A stretch of DNA of 64,000 nucleotides, from assembly GCA_018267275.1 (NCBI GenBank), contig JAFDYV010000008.1:143951-207950 (forward strand). The letters are read 5' to 3'. Positions within the stretch are counted from its first letter, which is position 1; the number at the start of each line of letters is the position of its first letter. Below are positions 24,435 through 32,794 of the stretch, in pieces. The position numbers and the translations under genes were made by a program. The notes beneath the pieces were generated by a model, which was not told where the DNA came from, made no database searches, and worked only from the letters and a program-made list of their open reading frames with translations. Origin of the DNA: Bacteroidota bacterium. Lineage in GTDB: Bacteria; Bacteroidota; Bacteroidia; Cytophagales; Cyclobacteriaceae.

Positions 24435-24450
24435 TATGGTTCCAACATCG

Positions 24451-24499
24451 AACCTCTAACCTCTAACCTCTTAAATCTTACATCTTAAATCTTAAATCT
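24451..24499 (+). repeat. Heptameric repeat tract upstream of the TPR gene
   Basis: Seven units in perfect phase: AACCTCT three times, then TAAATCT, TACATCT, TAAATCT, TAAATCT. It ends five bases before a perfect -7 promoter box. Confidence 0.8.
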
Positions 24500-24504
24500 C
24501 TCGC

Positions 24505-24512
24505 TATCTTTG
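24505..24512 (+). promoter_or_regulatory. Bacteroidota -7 promoter box (TATCTTTG) of the TPR gene
   Basis: Perfect TAnnTTTG. The ATG at 24517 is five bases after the last G, predicting a leaderless transcript. The -33 region would fall inside the heptameric tract. Confidence 0.6.
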
Positions 24513-24516
24513 CATC

Positions 24517-25113
24517 ATGGCCAAGGTAATTGCTTTCCCGATTGCAAATAATGCCGAGAAATTCGGTTTTAAGCCGGTTCGCAAGAAAAGACCCGCCAAA
24601 AACGACCGCCCTGGCCAATTGAATTTATTTGAGGGCGCAAAAGTGGTGAGCATCCATCAGCTTTCTGTGTTTGAAGAAGCTTTGATGTTGGATGAACACC
24701 ACGACAAGCGTGCAAAAGAACTGTATTTAAAATCCGTAGATCAGGCGGATTCGATTGCGGATGCATATTGCAACTTGGGAATCCTGGAATCAGAAGAGAA
24801 GAACTACAGTAAGGCCATCGACTACTTTACCCTTTCGCTGAAGGAGGAGCCACGTCATTACGAATCGCATTACAACTTGGCAAACGTGTATGCAGAAGTT
24901 GGTAACGTGTCGTTGGCGAAAATTCACTACCAAACCTCAATCGAAATAGAGCCAACATTTCCGAATAGCCATTTTAACTTAGGGCTTACGTTGGCCATCA
25001 ACAAAGAATATCCGCAGGCAATTCAAGCACTGGAAGCTTTTCAGAAACTCGTGACGCCCGCAGAGCGCCTACATGCACAAGAGCTGATCGATAGTTTGCA
25101 GCGGACGCTTTAA
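24517..25113 (+). CDS. TPR repeat protein
   Basis: A 198-residue cytosolic protein. After a basic N-terminal segment (RKKRPAKNDRPGQLNLFEG, about 22-41), residues 50-185 are tetratricopeptide repeats: AKELYLKSVDQADSIADAYC, NLGILESEEKNYSKAIDYFT, HYNLANVYAEVGNVSLAKIH and HFNLGLTLAINKEYPQAIQA. TPR proteins mediate protein contacts; partner unknown. Its stop overlaps the stop of the convergent histidine kinase by four bases (TTAA). The start is fixed by the promoter box five bases upstream. Confidence 0.88.
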   Translation: MAKVIAFPIANNAEKFGFKPVRKKRPAKNDRPGQLNLFEGAKVVSIHQLSVFEEALMLDEHHDKRAKELYLKSVDQADSIADAYCNLGILESEEKNYSKAIDYFTLSLKEEPRHYESHYNLANVYAEVGNVSLAKIHYQTSIEIEPTFPNSHFNLGLTLAINKEYPQAIQALEAFQKLVTPAERLHAQELIDSLQRTL

Positions 25114-26900
25114 ACGCTGTCAAACACAACGCTGAAAATAGTCTTTACTCCGGGCACCGACTCTACTTCCACATTTCCTCCCATTAATTCAGAATACTTT
25201 TTAACTATTGAGAGTCCTAATCCAGTTGAAGGCTCACCGGCAGTGGGCTTAGCACTCAACTTGGTAAACTTCTTGAAGACCAATTGATGATCTTGCTCTG
25301 TCAACCCAGGCCCTTGGTCTTGCACCGAGAGGCGCACTTTATTTTCGGTGAAGGCTGATGAAACCACCACTTTTTTGTTGGGTGGCGAGAATTTGATGGC
25401 ATTTGAAATGAGATTTTCCATCACTTGTGTAAGGAAAAGGGGGTCTGCATTTACATTAGGCCGGTCGGGCGATAACTCACACCGGAGGGTGATTTGTTTC
25501 TGGCTGGCTGCCTGCTCGAAGTTTTTAGTCAGTTGATGCAACAGCGTATTAACACTCACCTTTTCCAAAAAGACGTTCACGCGGTTGTTTTCCAAACTGT
25601 CGATATCGAGAATATGGGTAATCATTTTCCCCAACCGGTTAGAAGAATCTGATATTTTTTGCACCACTTCTTGCTGCATCTCATTCAGGTTTGACTTGTC
25701 TAACTGCAGCAATTGAACCAAGCCCTGTACTTGGTTGACAGGTGTTCTTAAGTCGTGGGCCAAAATACGGATGAGGTTATTTTTTTCCTCGTTGAGGGCG
25801 AGCAGACTGGCATTTCGTTTTTGCAATTGTAAGTTATTGGCTTCAATGAAGTTGCCTTGCTGTTTTATTTGTTCTTTTTGCCGAATAGTGTTGCGATACA
25901 AAACAGCAATTGTACCGAGCAGAACCAAACTTACACCTGCAAACCCTAACAACCATTTCCGAACGGTCGATTCTGTTTCGAGCCGTAATTGCTTTTCAAG
26001 CAAGTCTTTGTTTTGAATGTCTTTTTCTTGGCTTAAAATAGATGCCTGTGAAGATGCCTCGGTTGACAGGGTGTCTACTAATGCCAGCACACTCCGGTCA
26101 ATGTATTTTGAGAGAATCGCATCCAAGCGCTTTTGGTAGTAGTCGCTTCCAAAATACTCGTCAATGGGCTCTTTCCAGGTTCCATCTTTCGGATAGATGA
26201 TTCCATAACCTTCGCGTTTGGTAGGTAAAAGATTTTGTCTGTTCACGTTAAGCGTGGGGTTCTCTTTGAATTTCATCAGGTACACCGGCAATTCGATAAA
26301 ACCAAAAGTGTGGTTTCGTTTAGAAATTTCCTCTTGAATGTTTTTGCTGCTATGGATGTATTCAATGGCAAAGGGTATCTGCTGGGTTTCTCGTAGATTA
26401 AGCAAGTCGGTTTCATAGGTTGTTGCCTTGATGGTGATGGCCGTTGCTCCTGTTAATAGCTTGCGAAGTTCGTCTACCGATTTGGCGACAGCGATGTCTC
26501 TAGACGTGATGAGCGAGTTGTAGTCTCGCATATACGCAGGCGAGTATGAGACTTGTGTTTTTCTGTCGAGGGTAATAGAAAAATCAGACGCACCAAATGT
26601 ACCCTCTTTTTTCTCTTGCCAAATTTTCATGTAAGTATCCTGAAAACCGTTGGTGCGCACCCAATTCAAAGTGAGGCGAACGCCATGTTTTTCTTGCAAG
26701 TATGCCGCAAATCCGTTCAGCAATTCAAACTCAATGCCTTCCATCTGGGCGCCTTTGTTCGAAAAAATAAATGGTTTTGAATCGTACCAATAAATGGTAA
26801 TGGTCCCCTGGCGCGCATTTTTCACTTCTTGCCAGGTTTGTGTTTGGCCATAGTTGGCAGCCAGGCAAAACAACAAAACAAAACGAAATCTCAAATCCAT
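25110..26900 (-). CDS. Sensor histidine kinase with periplasmic solute-binding (SBP3-type) sensor domain
   Basis: A 596-residue membrane kinase. Signal peptide about 1-21; a periplasmic SBP_bac_3-like domain (about 30-265, ITIYWYDSKPFIFSNKG, MEGIEFELLNGFAAYL, ASDFSITLDRKTQVSYS) that probably binds a small molecule such as an amino acid; one membrane helix around 316-336; a coiled linker; HisKA with phosphate-accepting His382 (ILAHDLRTPVNQ); and HATPase_c with NLISNAIKFSPP, DQGPGL and STGLGLSIVKKY. No response regulator is next to it, so its partner is encoded elsewhere. It is convergent with the TPR gene and its stop overlaps that gene's. Confidence 0.92.
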   Translation of the reverse strand: MDLRFRFVLLFCLAANYGQTQTWQEVKNARQGTITIYWYDSKPFIFSNKGAQMEGIEFELLNGFAAYLQEKHGVRLTLNWVRTNGFQDTYMKIWQEKKEGTFGASDFSITLDRKTQVSYSPAYMRDYNSLITSRDIAVAKSVDELRKLLTGATAITIKATTYETDLLNLRETQQIPFAIEYIHSSKNIQEEISKRNHTFGFIELPVYLMKFKENPTLNVNRQNLLPTKREGYGIIYPKDGTWKEPIDEYFGSDYYQKRLDAILSKYIDRSVLALVDTLSTEASSQASILSQEKDIQNKDLLEKQLRLETESTVRKWLLGFAGVSLVLLGTIAVLYRNTIRQKEQIKQQGNFIEANNLQLQKRNASLLALNEEKNNLIRILAHDLRTPVNQVQGLVQLLQLDKSNLNEMQQEVVQKISDSSNRLGKMITHILDIDSLENNRVNVFLEKVSVNTLLHQLTKNFEQAASQKQITLRCELSPDRPNVNADPLFLTQVMENLISNAIKFSPPNKKVVVSSAFTENKVRLSVQDQGPGLTEQDHQLVFKKFTKLSAKPTAGEPSTGLGLSIVKKYSELMGGNVEVESVPGVKTIFSVVFDSV

Positions 26901-26955
26901 GTCAGATTAAAGTAAATGCATCGCGGGCGACTTCACAAGCGCCCAAGTGATTTTA

Positions 26956-27780
26956 TTAAAGTGAGGCAAGTGTGATAAAGAACAAAACAGACCGATATGC
27001 TTCTAATGAAACCTTCAAGAAAAGTATCATCACGATAGATTTGGTGACCAAACGCCAGCCTTTCTCGCCATAAAACTGATAACCAGAGCGCAACACAAAA
27101 TACAAATTGGTGGAGATGAATATTGCGGTTAATATGTTTTCATCCAGAAACTTTCCTAACCCGGAAAATGAGGCAACAATTGAAAGTACAATGGCATTAA
27201 CGAAAAGATTAAAACATGCCAACTCTACGGCATAGCCAACATGGTCAGTAAAATATCTGTTCTTTTTGAGATACAACAGGTTAAGCGGAAGCGAGCTGAT
27301 CACAACAAACACCATCACCAATAGCTTGGCCAGCGAAGTAGTTTTAAGGTTGTAGACCAAACTGAAAGATGAAAAATCCATCCCGAGGGCAAGTATCTTA
27401 TGAGTTACGATAGATTTGTAGAGCCCACCCCAGGGTGAATAAAGCTGGGTGCTGAGCGATGCATTGAACAACTGAATCACCGGAAAAAAGAAGTAAATGA
27501 GGTTCAACACAAAAAAAAGTGAGATGGGCTTGAGGTAGTTTACACGCCTGCCGTTTGCAAACTCATATGATACAAAGCCAGGTTTCTTCAACACCAGCCA
27601 CAGTGTTTGTATCATCTTGCTGTCGGCAAAGGTGATGGCAATGAGCATGTTGCTCAAAAATGTTTTGAAAGAACGATCGGCTGCCCGCAATACCTTTTCG
27701 CCACATTGGTTGCAATAGTTGCCAATGAAATGGTTACCGCAGCTTTTGCAGGTATGGGTTTCAGAAGCATGGTCGACCAT
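26956..27780 (-). CDS. DUF3667 membrane protein with N-terminal zinc ribbon
   Basis: A 274-residue protein. A short zinc ribbon at residues 10-29 (CKSCGNHF, CNQCGEK) precedes a DUF3667 body: DRSFKTFLSNM, TLWLVLKKPGFVSYEFANGR, RVNYLKPISLFFVLNLIYFFF and further hydrophobic helices to the C terminus (about five spans). The family is common in Bacteroidota and has no established role. The ATG at 27780 is chosen over a TTG two codons earlier. It sits downstream of the histidine kinase gene's start region on the same strand side but is not obviously linked to it. Confidence 0.85.
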   Translation of the reverse strand: MVDHASETHTCKSCGNHFIGNYCNQCGEKVLRAADRSFKTFLSNMLIAITFADSKMIQTLWLVLKKPGFVSYEFANGRRVNYLKPISLFFVLNLIYFFFPVIQLFNASLSTQLYSPWGGLYKSIVTHKILALGMDFSSFSLVYNLKTTSLAKLLVMVFVVISSLPLNLLYLKKNRYFTDHVGYAVELACFNLFVNAIVLSIVASFSGLGKFLDENILTAIFISTNLYFVLRSGYQFYGEKGWRLVTKSIVMILFLKVSLEAYRSVLFFITLASL

Positions 27781-27856
27781 GCCCAAAAATAATCACAGTT
27801 AGGGTCAATTCTGAGCGACTGCGAAGAATCCTCAGAAAGTTTGAGCCAATTAATCA

Positions 27857-28375
27857 TCAACCTTTTGAAAGCTCCCTCAGCACCTTTGCCCCGCGATTTC
27901 TGAAGGCGGCAGTGGCGTAGGGGAGTTGCGTTTCAATCACTGGAATTATTTCGTTGGCGATCGATGGATGTTGCTTGGCCAGATTCGCCAATACCGTCAT
28001 GGCAAAAACGCGCACAGCAATGGGCTCCTTCGGGTTTGTCAGAAAACCGAAACATAAGTCGATAGTTTTGGCGTGGTATTTTTTGGGTATTGCAATGAAT
28101 TGCAGCAAACGAACTACATTTCTCTTCACCGCATCATGCACACCCGGTTTTTTGGTGAAGGTTAAGAGTTTGCCAAGGTGTGGTTGCACCAACTTAGGAT
28201 GTAAGGCCGCGCAATAACTGAGTGGCCAGGCGGCCCGCTGGGTTACGCGGTAAGGACTATTCTGAATTACCTGAATTAAATCTGCAAAACGTTTTGGATT
28301 GCTACCGATATAGGTGATAATCCTGTCGCGCTGTGCTTTGGAATGTTCGCGCAAGAGCATTTCTATCAGTCTCAT
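27857..28375 (-). CDS. HEAT-repeat-like helical protein
   Basis: A 172-residue all-helical protein, with helix pairs resembling HEAT repeats: RFADLIQVIQNSPYRVTQRA, AVKRNVVRLLQFIAIPKKYH, EPIAVRVFAMTVLANLAKQH and TAAFRNRGAKVLRELSKG. No signal peptide. The pattern fits adenylosuccinate-lyase-like or DNA-alkylation-repair-like HEAT proteins of Bacteroidota annotated only by their repeats, so a scaffold role is the most that can be said. It is about 76 bases upstream of the DUF3667 gene on the same strand and may be co-transcribed with it. Confidence 0.75.
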   Translation of the reverse strand: MRLIEMLLREHSKAQRDRIITYIGSNPKRFADLIQVIQNSPYRVTQRAAWPLSYCAALHPKLVQPHLGKLLTFTKKPGVHDAVKRNVVRLLQFIAIPKKYHAKTIDLCFGFLTNPKEPIAVRVFAMTVLANLAKQHPSIANEIIPVIETQLPYATAAFRNRGAKVLRELSKG

Positions 28376-28473
28376 TTTCAGTAGAATTAACTTTAATTAA
28401 ACTAATATAACATATTGATAATTAGGATAAATAAATATTTGATTTTAAGTTTATATTCTTAACCTAAAACCCG

Positions 28474-28575
28474 ATGAGTGCTATGCTATTTTTTATCATC
28501 GCTTCGATTACATTTTTTCAGCTTGGGCTCTGTCTGTTTTGTTTCTACAAGAAACAGCATGCGGTTGCCGGCTAA
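28474..28575 (+). CDS. Possible 33-residue single-span membrane protein
   Basis: An ATG-started frame of 33 codons with a hydrophobic helix (MLFFIIASITFFQLGLCLF) followed by a basic tail (YKKQHAV). It lies alone between divergent HEAT and ABC-F genes. Small size makes chance occurrence possible; hydrophobic plus positive-tail organisation (inside-positive topology) is the only positive sign. Confidence 0.35.
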   Translation: MSAMLFFIIASITFFQLGLCLFCFYKKQHAVAG

Positions 28576-28603
28576 TACGAGATTGAATTCCCGATAGGTT
28601 CAA

Positions 28604-28611
28604 TACCTTTG
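28604..28611 (+). promoter_or_regulatory. Bacteroidota -7 promoter box (TACCTTTG) of the ABC-F gene
   Basis: Perfect TAnnTTTG; predicted leader of about 16 bases before the GTG start at 28632. Confidence 0.5.
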
Positions 28612-28631
28612 CGCCCTAATTTTTTATTGGC

Positions 28632-30497
28632 GTGAACTACCTATCTGCTGAGAACCTTTCCAAATCCTTTAACGATCGTTGGCTTTTCAAAGACATTACC
28701 TTTGGCATTGGCCAAGGCGAAAAAGTGGCCTTGGTAGGCGAAAACGGAACGGGCAAATCTACCCTCCTCAAAATCCTAACCGGGCAAATAGCTTCAGATA
28801 GTGGGGTCATCAGCACGCGCGAAGGCATCAAACTCGGGTACCTTACCCAACAACCGTATGTTGATGACGCGCTGTCTGTCAAAGAAATTTTGTTTGATGA
28901 GAAGAACAAAATCGCCCAAGCGGTGCGCGAATATGAAGACTGTCTTCACCACCCCGAAGTGAGTGCTGACCGTATGCAGCATGCGCTCGAAAAAATGGAG
29001 GAGCTCAACGCCTGGGATTACGATGCCAAAGTGCAGGAGATTACCGGCAGGTTGGGCATAACCGACCTCGACCAGAAGTTTGGACAGCTTTCGGGTGGGC
29101 AGCGCAAGCGCATCTTTTTGGCGCAGATGCTGTTGACGGAGCCAGATCTCATCATCATGGATGAACCAACCAACCATTTGGACCTTGAGGCCATCGAATG
29201 GTTGGAGTCTTATTTGGGAGGCCAGAACATGACCGTACTGATGGTGACCCACGATCGCTACTTCTTAGATAACGTCTCAAAGTCGATTTTCGAACTTGAC
29301 CGAGGTAAACTTTATAGGTACAATGGCAACTACGCATACTTTTTGGAAAAGAAGCAAGAGCGCGAAGAGATGCTGAAGACCGAAGTGACCAAGGCAAAGA
29401 ACCTATTGAAAAAAGAGTTGGAATGGATGCGCAAGCAACCGAAAGCTCGCGGCACCAAGGCCAAATACCGTATTGAAGCCTTTTACGAATTGCAGGAAAA
29501 AGCCACCCAAAACTTGAAGAAAGACAAGCTCGAACTGGACATCAAAGAGGCACGCCAAGGAGGTAAAATTTTGGAATTGCATCAGGTATCCAAAAGCTAT
29601 GGCGAACGCAAGATGGTGGACCGGTTTTCGTACGTCTTTAAGAAGAAAGACCGTATTGGGATTGTGGGCAAGAATGGCATCGGAAAGTCAACCTTTTTGG
29701 ATTTGCTGACCGGCAAAATTCAACCCACCTCGGGTGAAATCATACCAGGTGTGACCACCAAGATTGGCTACTTCACACAAGAAGTGCAGACGCTTAACCT
29801 CACCAATCGGGTGATAGAAGAGGTAAAAAATATTGCCGAGTTTATCACCTTGTCGGATGGCTCGCAGATTTCGGCCTCTAAGTTTTTGGATAACTTCCTG
29901 TTTCCGCCCGAGAAGCAATACAACATTGTGGAGAAGCTTAGTGGCGGTGAGAAGAAAAGATTGCAGTTGTTGAAGGTATTGGTGACCAACCCCAACTTCT
30001 TGATTTTGGATGAACCGACCAATGATTTCGACATTGACACCCTAAATGTTTTGGAAGACTTCTTGGACAAATTTACCGGTTGTCTGTTGCTCGTTTCACA
30101 CGATCGCTATTTCATGGATCACCTGGTGGATCAGCTTTTTGTGTTTGAGGGCGATGGCGTGATTAAACCATTTAACGGGAACTATTCAGATTACCGTGAG
30201 TATTTGGATGAAAAAGAAGCGTTGAGCAATGCTGCGCAAAAGACTGAAAGCCAACCTGCAAAGCCTGAAGCAAAAACCAAAAAAGGCCTCTCGTACAACG
30301 AAAAAATTGAATTGGATAAGCTGCCCAATGAAATTGAAAAATTAGAGGCTGCGAAGGCCGAGTTAACAACACAGCTCAATGCGGGCAGTACCGACCATAC
30401 CGAGCTCACTAAACTTGCTTTGCAGATTCAGGAACTGAGCAATTCCATTGAAGCCAAAACCGCCAGGTGGGTGGAGTTGAGTGAAATGGCTGGATAG
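28632..30497 (+). CDS. ABC-F family ATPase (Uup-like)
   Basis: A 621-residue soluble protein with two ABC ATPase domains and no membrane part. Domain 1: Walker A GENGTGKST (about 38), signature LSGGQRKR, Walker B LIIMDEPTNHLD; domain 2: Walker A GKNGIGKST (about 345), signature LSGGEKKR, Walker B FLILDEPTNDFD. A charged linker separates them. The last 70 residues (NEKIELDKLPNEIEKLEAAK, LALQIQELSNSIEAKT) are a Uup-type C-terminal coiled coil. ABC-F proteins act on ribosomes or, for Uup, on DNA/ribosome structures. Start is GTG with a -7 box upstream; the conserved NYLSAENLSKSF begins directly after it. Confidence 0.92.
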   Translation: MNYLSAENLSKSFNDRWLFKDITFGIGQGEKVALVGENGTGKSTLLKILTGQIASDSGVISTREGIKLGYLTQQPYVDDALSVKEILFDEKNKIAQAVREYEDCLHHPEVSADRMQHALEKMEELNAWDYDAKVQEITGRLGITDLDQKFGQLSGGQRKRIFLAQMLLTEPDLIIMDEPTNHLDLEAIEWLESYLGGQNMTVLMVTHDRYFLDNVSKSIFELDRGKLYRYNGNYAYFLEKKQEREEMLKTEVTKAKNLLKKELEWMRKQPKARGTKAKYRIEAFYELQEKATQNLKKDKLELDIKEARQGGKILELHQVSKSYGERKMVDRFSYVFKKKDRIGIVGKNGIGKSTFLDLLTGKIQPTSGEIIPGVTTKIGYFTQEVQTLNLTNRVIEEVKNIAEFITLSDGSQISASKFLDNFLFPPEKQYNIVEKLSGGEKKRLQLLKVLVTNPNFLILDEPTNDFDIDTLNVLEDFLDKFTGCLLLVSHDRYFMDHLVDQLFVFEGDGVIKPFNGNYSDYREYLDEKEALSNAAQKTESQPAKPEAKTKKGLSYNEKIELDKLPNEIEKLEAAKAELTTQLNAGSTDHTELTKLALQIQELSNSIEAKTARWVELSEMAG

Positions 30498-30500
30498 CGC

Positions 30501-30549
30501 TTACTTGTTGCTGGATTCTGGTTGCTAGTTTCTTACATCCAGAATCTAA
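30501..30549 (+). repeat. Heptameric repeat tract in the convergent gap after the ABC-F gene, with an inner inverted repeat
   Basis: Seven units in 7-nt phase (TTACTTG, TTGCTGG, ATTCTGG, TTGCTAG, TTTCTTA, CATCCAG, AATCTAA). GATTCTGG (30514-30521) and CCAGAATC (30539-30546) are perfectly complementary, so it could fold into a hairpin and act as a terminator for both converging genes. It is the only tract not located upstream of a gene start. Confidence 0.5.
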
Positions 30550-30555
30550 GTGAAA

Positions 30556-30756
30556 CTACGCTACTTTTAACAGTTTAAACGGCAACAACAAAATCGAGCT
30601 GATCAGTTTGAAAATCAGTTCTAGGGTGAACCCAACAATTCGAAAGGGGAGAAGCAACAACCAAATAATAGGGAGGATGAAAATGAGGGCGAGTGCCACC
30701 GGCCAGCACATCATCAGCAAGATGAACCAAAGTAAAATTGCAATCAGTGTCTTCAT
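30556..30756 (-). CDS. Small hydrophobic membrane protein
   Basis: A 66-residue protein that is almost wholly hydrophobic (MKTLIAILLWFILLMMCWP, ALALIFILPIIWLLLLPF, and an amphipathic C-terminal region ending KLISSILLLPFKLLKVA). Two or three membrane passages are expected. Proteins of this size and look are frequent in Bacteroidota and unnamed. The ATG at 30756 is chosen over a TTG at 30798. It converges on the ABC-F gene, with a heptameric tract between stops. Confidence 0.65.
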   Translation of the reverse strand: MKTLIAILLWFILLMMCWPVALALIFILPIIWLLLLPFRIVGFTLELIFKLISSILLLPFKLLKVA

Positions 30757-31229
30757 AGGTTGATTAATTTTATTATTATCATTCAAACTCCTTACCAATT
30801 TGCAAAACGCTTTTTTTATGTGACCTATTTGTCTTTCAGGTCAAGTGCTGTACGAACGTGTACAAAACAGTGAACGGTTTTGACTTCTTTCGCTCGCTAC
30901 CCAATCCTGAGCGGTAGTTGTCGATCAAGTAGGTAAAGTACACTCGAATCAATTCTGCTCGCTAAATAGAACGGCAAAAAGAGCGAAGGATCTCTCGACA
31001 GCCAGGCTTTTGATTTCTGGGATTCTTCGCTGGGGAATCTGTTTCATTTTTTTTATGAAGGCGATGGTGGAATGAGTACTTCTTGAATGTTTTGTGCGGG
31101 CTAAACGCTCAGAATTGAATCTCGTATTTTTTGTTTATCGCACCCTAATCACCGTTAGGTAAGCGCCAAAAAAATATTCGTTAAACCCAGATATTAAGGC
31201 TACCTTTACACCAGTTTAACAAGTAAACT
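30757..31229. other. Gene-free 470-base stretch with a hairpin-forming element
   Basis: No convincing open frame in either strand. It contains an inverted repeat: AGCGAAGGAT at 30982-30991 and ATTCTTCGCT at 31022-31031 (nine of ten pairs), with a second small stem (CCAG at 31002-31005, CTGG at 31017-31020) inside, resembling a REP-like palindrome. The promoter region of the sigma-factor gene occupies the right end. Confidence 0.5.
31201..31208 (+). promoter_or_regulatory. Probable -7 promoter box (TACCTTTA) of the ECF sigma factor gene
   Basis: One mismatch (final A instead of G) to TAnnTTTG; predicted leader about 17 bases before the TTG start. Confidence 0.4.
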
Positions 31230-31844
31230 TTGAATCAAGCGCAAGCCATAGTTCTGTATCAACCAATGTTGCAAAACATTGCTTACAACTTATTGCGTTG
31301 CAAGGCCGATGCAGAAGACATTGTACAAGACACATTTGTAAAATGGCTGAGCATCGACCAAACCAAAATTCAAAATACCAAAGCTTATCTCATCAAGTCG
31401 GTCACCAACAATTGCCTAACCCACCTTAATTCACTCAAGAAAAAGAAAGAAGAGTATTGGGATTCCATCTCATTGGCCGAGTTGATGGTGAAGTTCAAGG
31501 AATCTGATATTGCTCATATTGATTTCGAAAAAGAGTTGGCCGCAGCCTTTAAGGTGATACAAAGCAAGTTAGAACCATTGGAGCGTGCCACCTATTTGCT
31601 CAAAGAGGTCTTCAACATGGAGTATGACGCCATCCAAAAAGTGTTGGACAAGAAGGCCGACCATTGCCGCCAGTTGTTTTGCCGTGCCAAGAAAAAACTG
31701 GCCGATACATCGTTCACTCCAAGCCTGCCCGAGACGTCTCAATTGTTTGAAAGCTTCAAAAAAGCCTGCACGCTAGATAATGCCAATGAGTTTATCCACC
31801 ACTTAAAGCAGGACATTGCCGGGGCATTTGGCGGCAAAAAGTAA
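31230..31844 (+). CDS. ECF-type RNA polymerase sigma factor
   Basis: A 204-residue sigma-70 family protein. Region 2 spans about 10-75 with the core-binding segment DAEDIVQDTFVKWLS (27-41) and NTKAYLIKSVTNNCLTHLN; region 4 spans about 105-160 (LEPLERATYLLKEVFNMEYDAI, KADHCRQLFCRAKKKL). A C-terminal tail (163-204) may be a SnoaL-like remnant or a contact region. No anti-sigma gene is adjacent. The start must be TTG, since the first ATG (Met13) would cut into region 2; homologous ECF factors begin at the same distance before the conserved DAEDIVQ. Controls a set of genes not identifiable here. Confidence 0.82.
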   Translation: MNQAQAIVLYQPMLQNIAYNLLRCKADAEDIVQDTFVKWLSIDQTKIQNTKAYLIKSVTNNCLTHLNSLKKKKEEYWDSISLAELMVKFKESDIAHIDFEKELAAAFKVIQSKLEPLERATYLLKEVFNMEYDAIQKVLDKKADHCRQLFCRAKKKLADTSFTPSLPETSQLFESFKKACTLDNANEFIHHLKQDIAGAFGGKK

Positions 31845-31926
31845 TTTTTCTTCTCATTTCTGTCACAAAATCGCAAGTGCCTGGTCTTACAGGTAATCAG
31901 CCAAATTGGGCTGAAAAACGATTTTT

Positions 31927-31934
31927 TACCTTTA
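31927..31934 (+). promoter_or_regulatory. Probable -7 promoter box (TACCTTTA) of the desaturase gene
   Basis: One mismatch to TAnnTTTG; would place the transcription start about 10 bases before the ATG at 31949, which rules out the longer GTG-started reading from 31877. Confidence 0.45.
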
Positions 31935-31948
31935 AACTTAACCGTATA

Positions 31949-32719
31949 ATGAAGGAAGTTCTGATTTTCTTTGTGGCGCACTGGTACCTGTCGCTCTTTT
32001 TTCAAACATTTTTCTTGCACCGTTATGCCGCACACAAGGCATTTACGATGAACAAGACTACTGAGAAGATTTTCTTTGTGCTGACCTGGATATTTCAAGG
32101 TTCAAACTACTTGAGTCCGTTTGGCTATGGCGTTATGCACCGCATGCACCATGCTTTTGCTGATACAGAAAACGACCCACATTCACCTAAATATGATGAA
32201 ACGATTTGGAACATGATGTGGAAAACCAAAACGATTTATTCTGCCATTGCAAGTGGTAAAGAAGTACCTGAAGCCCGATTTACTGAGGGTGTACCTCGCT
32301 GGGATTCTTTCGACAAATTTGCCCGCAGCTGGCCCTCTAGGTTGTTTTGGGGAACACTGTACTTTGCATTCTACTGGCAGTTTGCCACTGTTTGGTGGTT
32401 GTGGCTGTTGTTGCCGATTCAATGGATGTTTAGCCCGATACATGGGGCAATCATCAACTGGTTTGCGCACAAGTACGGCTATCGCAATTTTGAAGTAGGC
32501 GATACCTCTAGAAATTTCTTGCCTGTGGATGTGTTGATGATGGGCGAAAGCTACCACAACAATCACCACAAGTATGGCTCACGTGCCAACTTTGGCGGTG
32601 TGCGCTGGCATGAATTGGATCCTACTTACTTGATGATTCGTGTTTTGGATAAACTTAAAGTGATACGCCTTGCCGAACAGAAGCAAGTGAGCTTTGAGCG
32701 TGTGAGGAAAGCGGCTTAG
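31949..32719 (+). CDS. Acyl-CoA/lipid desaturase
   Basis: A 256-residue membrane di-iron enzyme that introduces a double bond in fatty acyl chains, helping control membrane fluidity. Three histidine clusters are present in the family order: HRYAAHK (about 22-28), HRMHHA (about 58-63) and HNNHHK (about 197-202), with hydrophobic helices between (FFQTFFLHRYAA, LWGTLYFAFYWQFATVWWL). Length is typical of stearoyl-CoA-desaturase-like bacterial proteins. ATG at 31949 follows a -7 box by 15 bases. It precedes a bidirectional terminator shared with the convergent zinc-ribbon gene. Confidence 0.9.
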   Translation: MKEVLIFFVAHWYLSLFFQTFFLHRYAAHKAFTMNKTTEKIFFVLTWIFQGSNYLSPFGYGVMHRMHHAFADTENDPHSPKYDETIWNMMWKTKTIYSAIASGKEVPEARFTEGVPRWDSFDKFARSWPSRLFWGTLYFAFYWQFATVWWLWLLLPIQWMFSPIHGAIINWFAHKYGYRNFEVGDTSRNFLPVDVLMMGESYHNNHHKYGSRANFGGVRWHELDPTYLMIRVLDKLKVIRLAEQKQVSFERVRKAA

Positions 32720-32741
32720 GCAATTATTAAAATCTGAATAG

Positions 32742-32770
32742 AAAAAATCCCGCGATGAGCGGGATTTTTT
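32742..32770 (+). terminator. Bidirectional intrinsic terminator
   Basis: AAAAAATCCCGC (32742-32753) pairs with GCGGGATTTTTT (32759-32770) around a five-base loop, with T runs on both strands. It ends the desaturase unit and the ffh/zinc-ribbon unit. Confidence 0.9.
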
Positions 32771-32794
32771 TGTTTGGAAAAAAAATGCAAAAGC

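Noticed and set aside
24451..24499. CRISPR array
   Set aside because: Units are seven bases with no spacers and no cas genes nearby; it is a tandem heptamer tract.
30757..31229. tRNA or small regulatory RNA in the long gap
   Set aside because: No cloverleaf or terminator was found; only one imperfect palindrome.
31877..31948. N-terminal extension of the desaturase from a GTG
   Set aside because: A probable promoter box lies inside it and the ATG at 31949 starts the normal hydrophobic N terminus.
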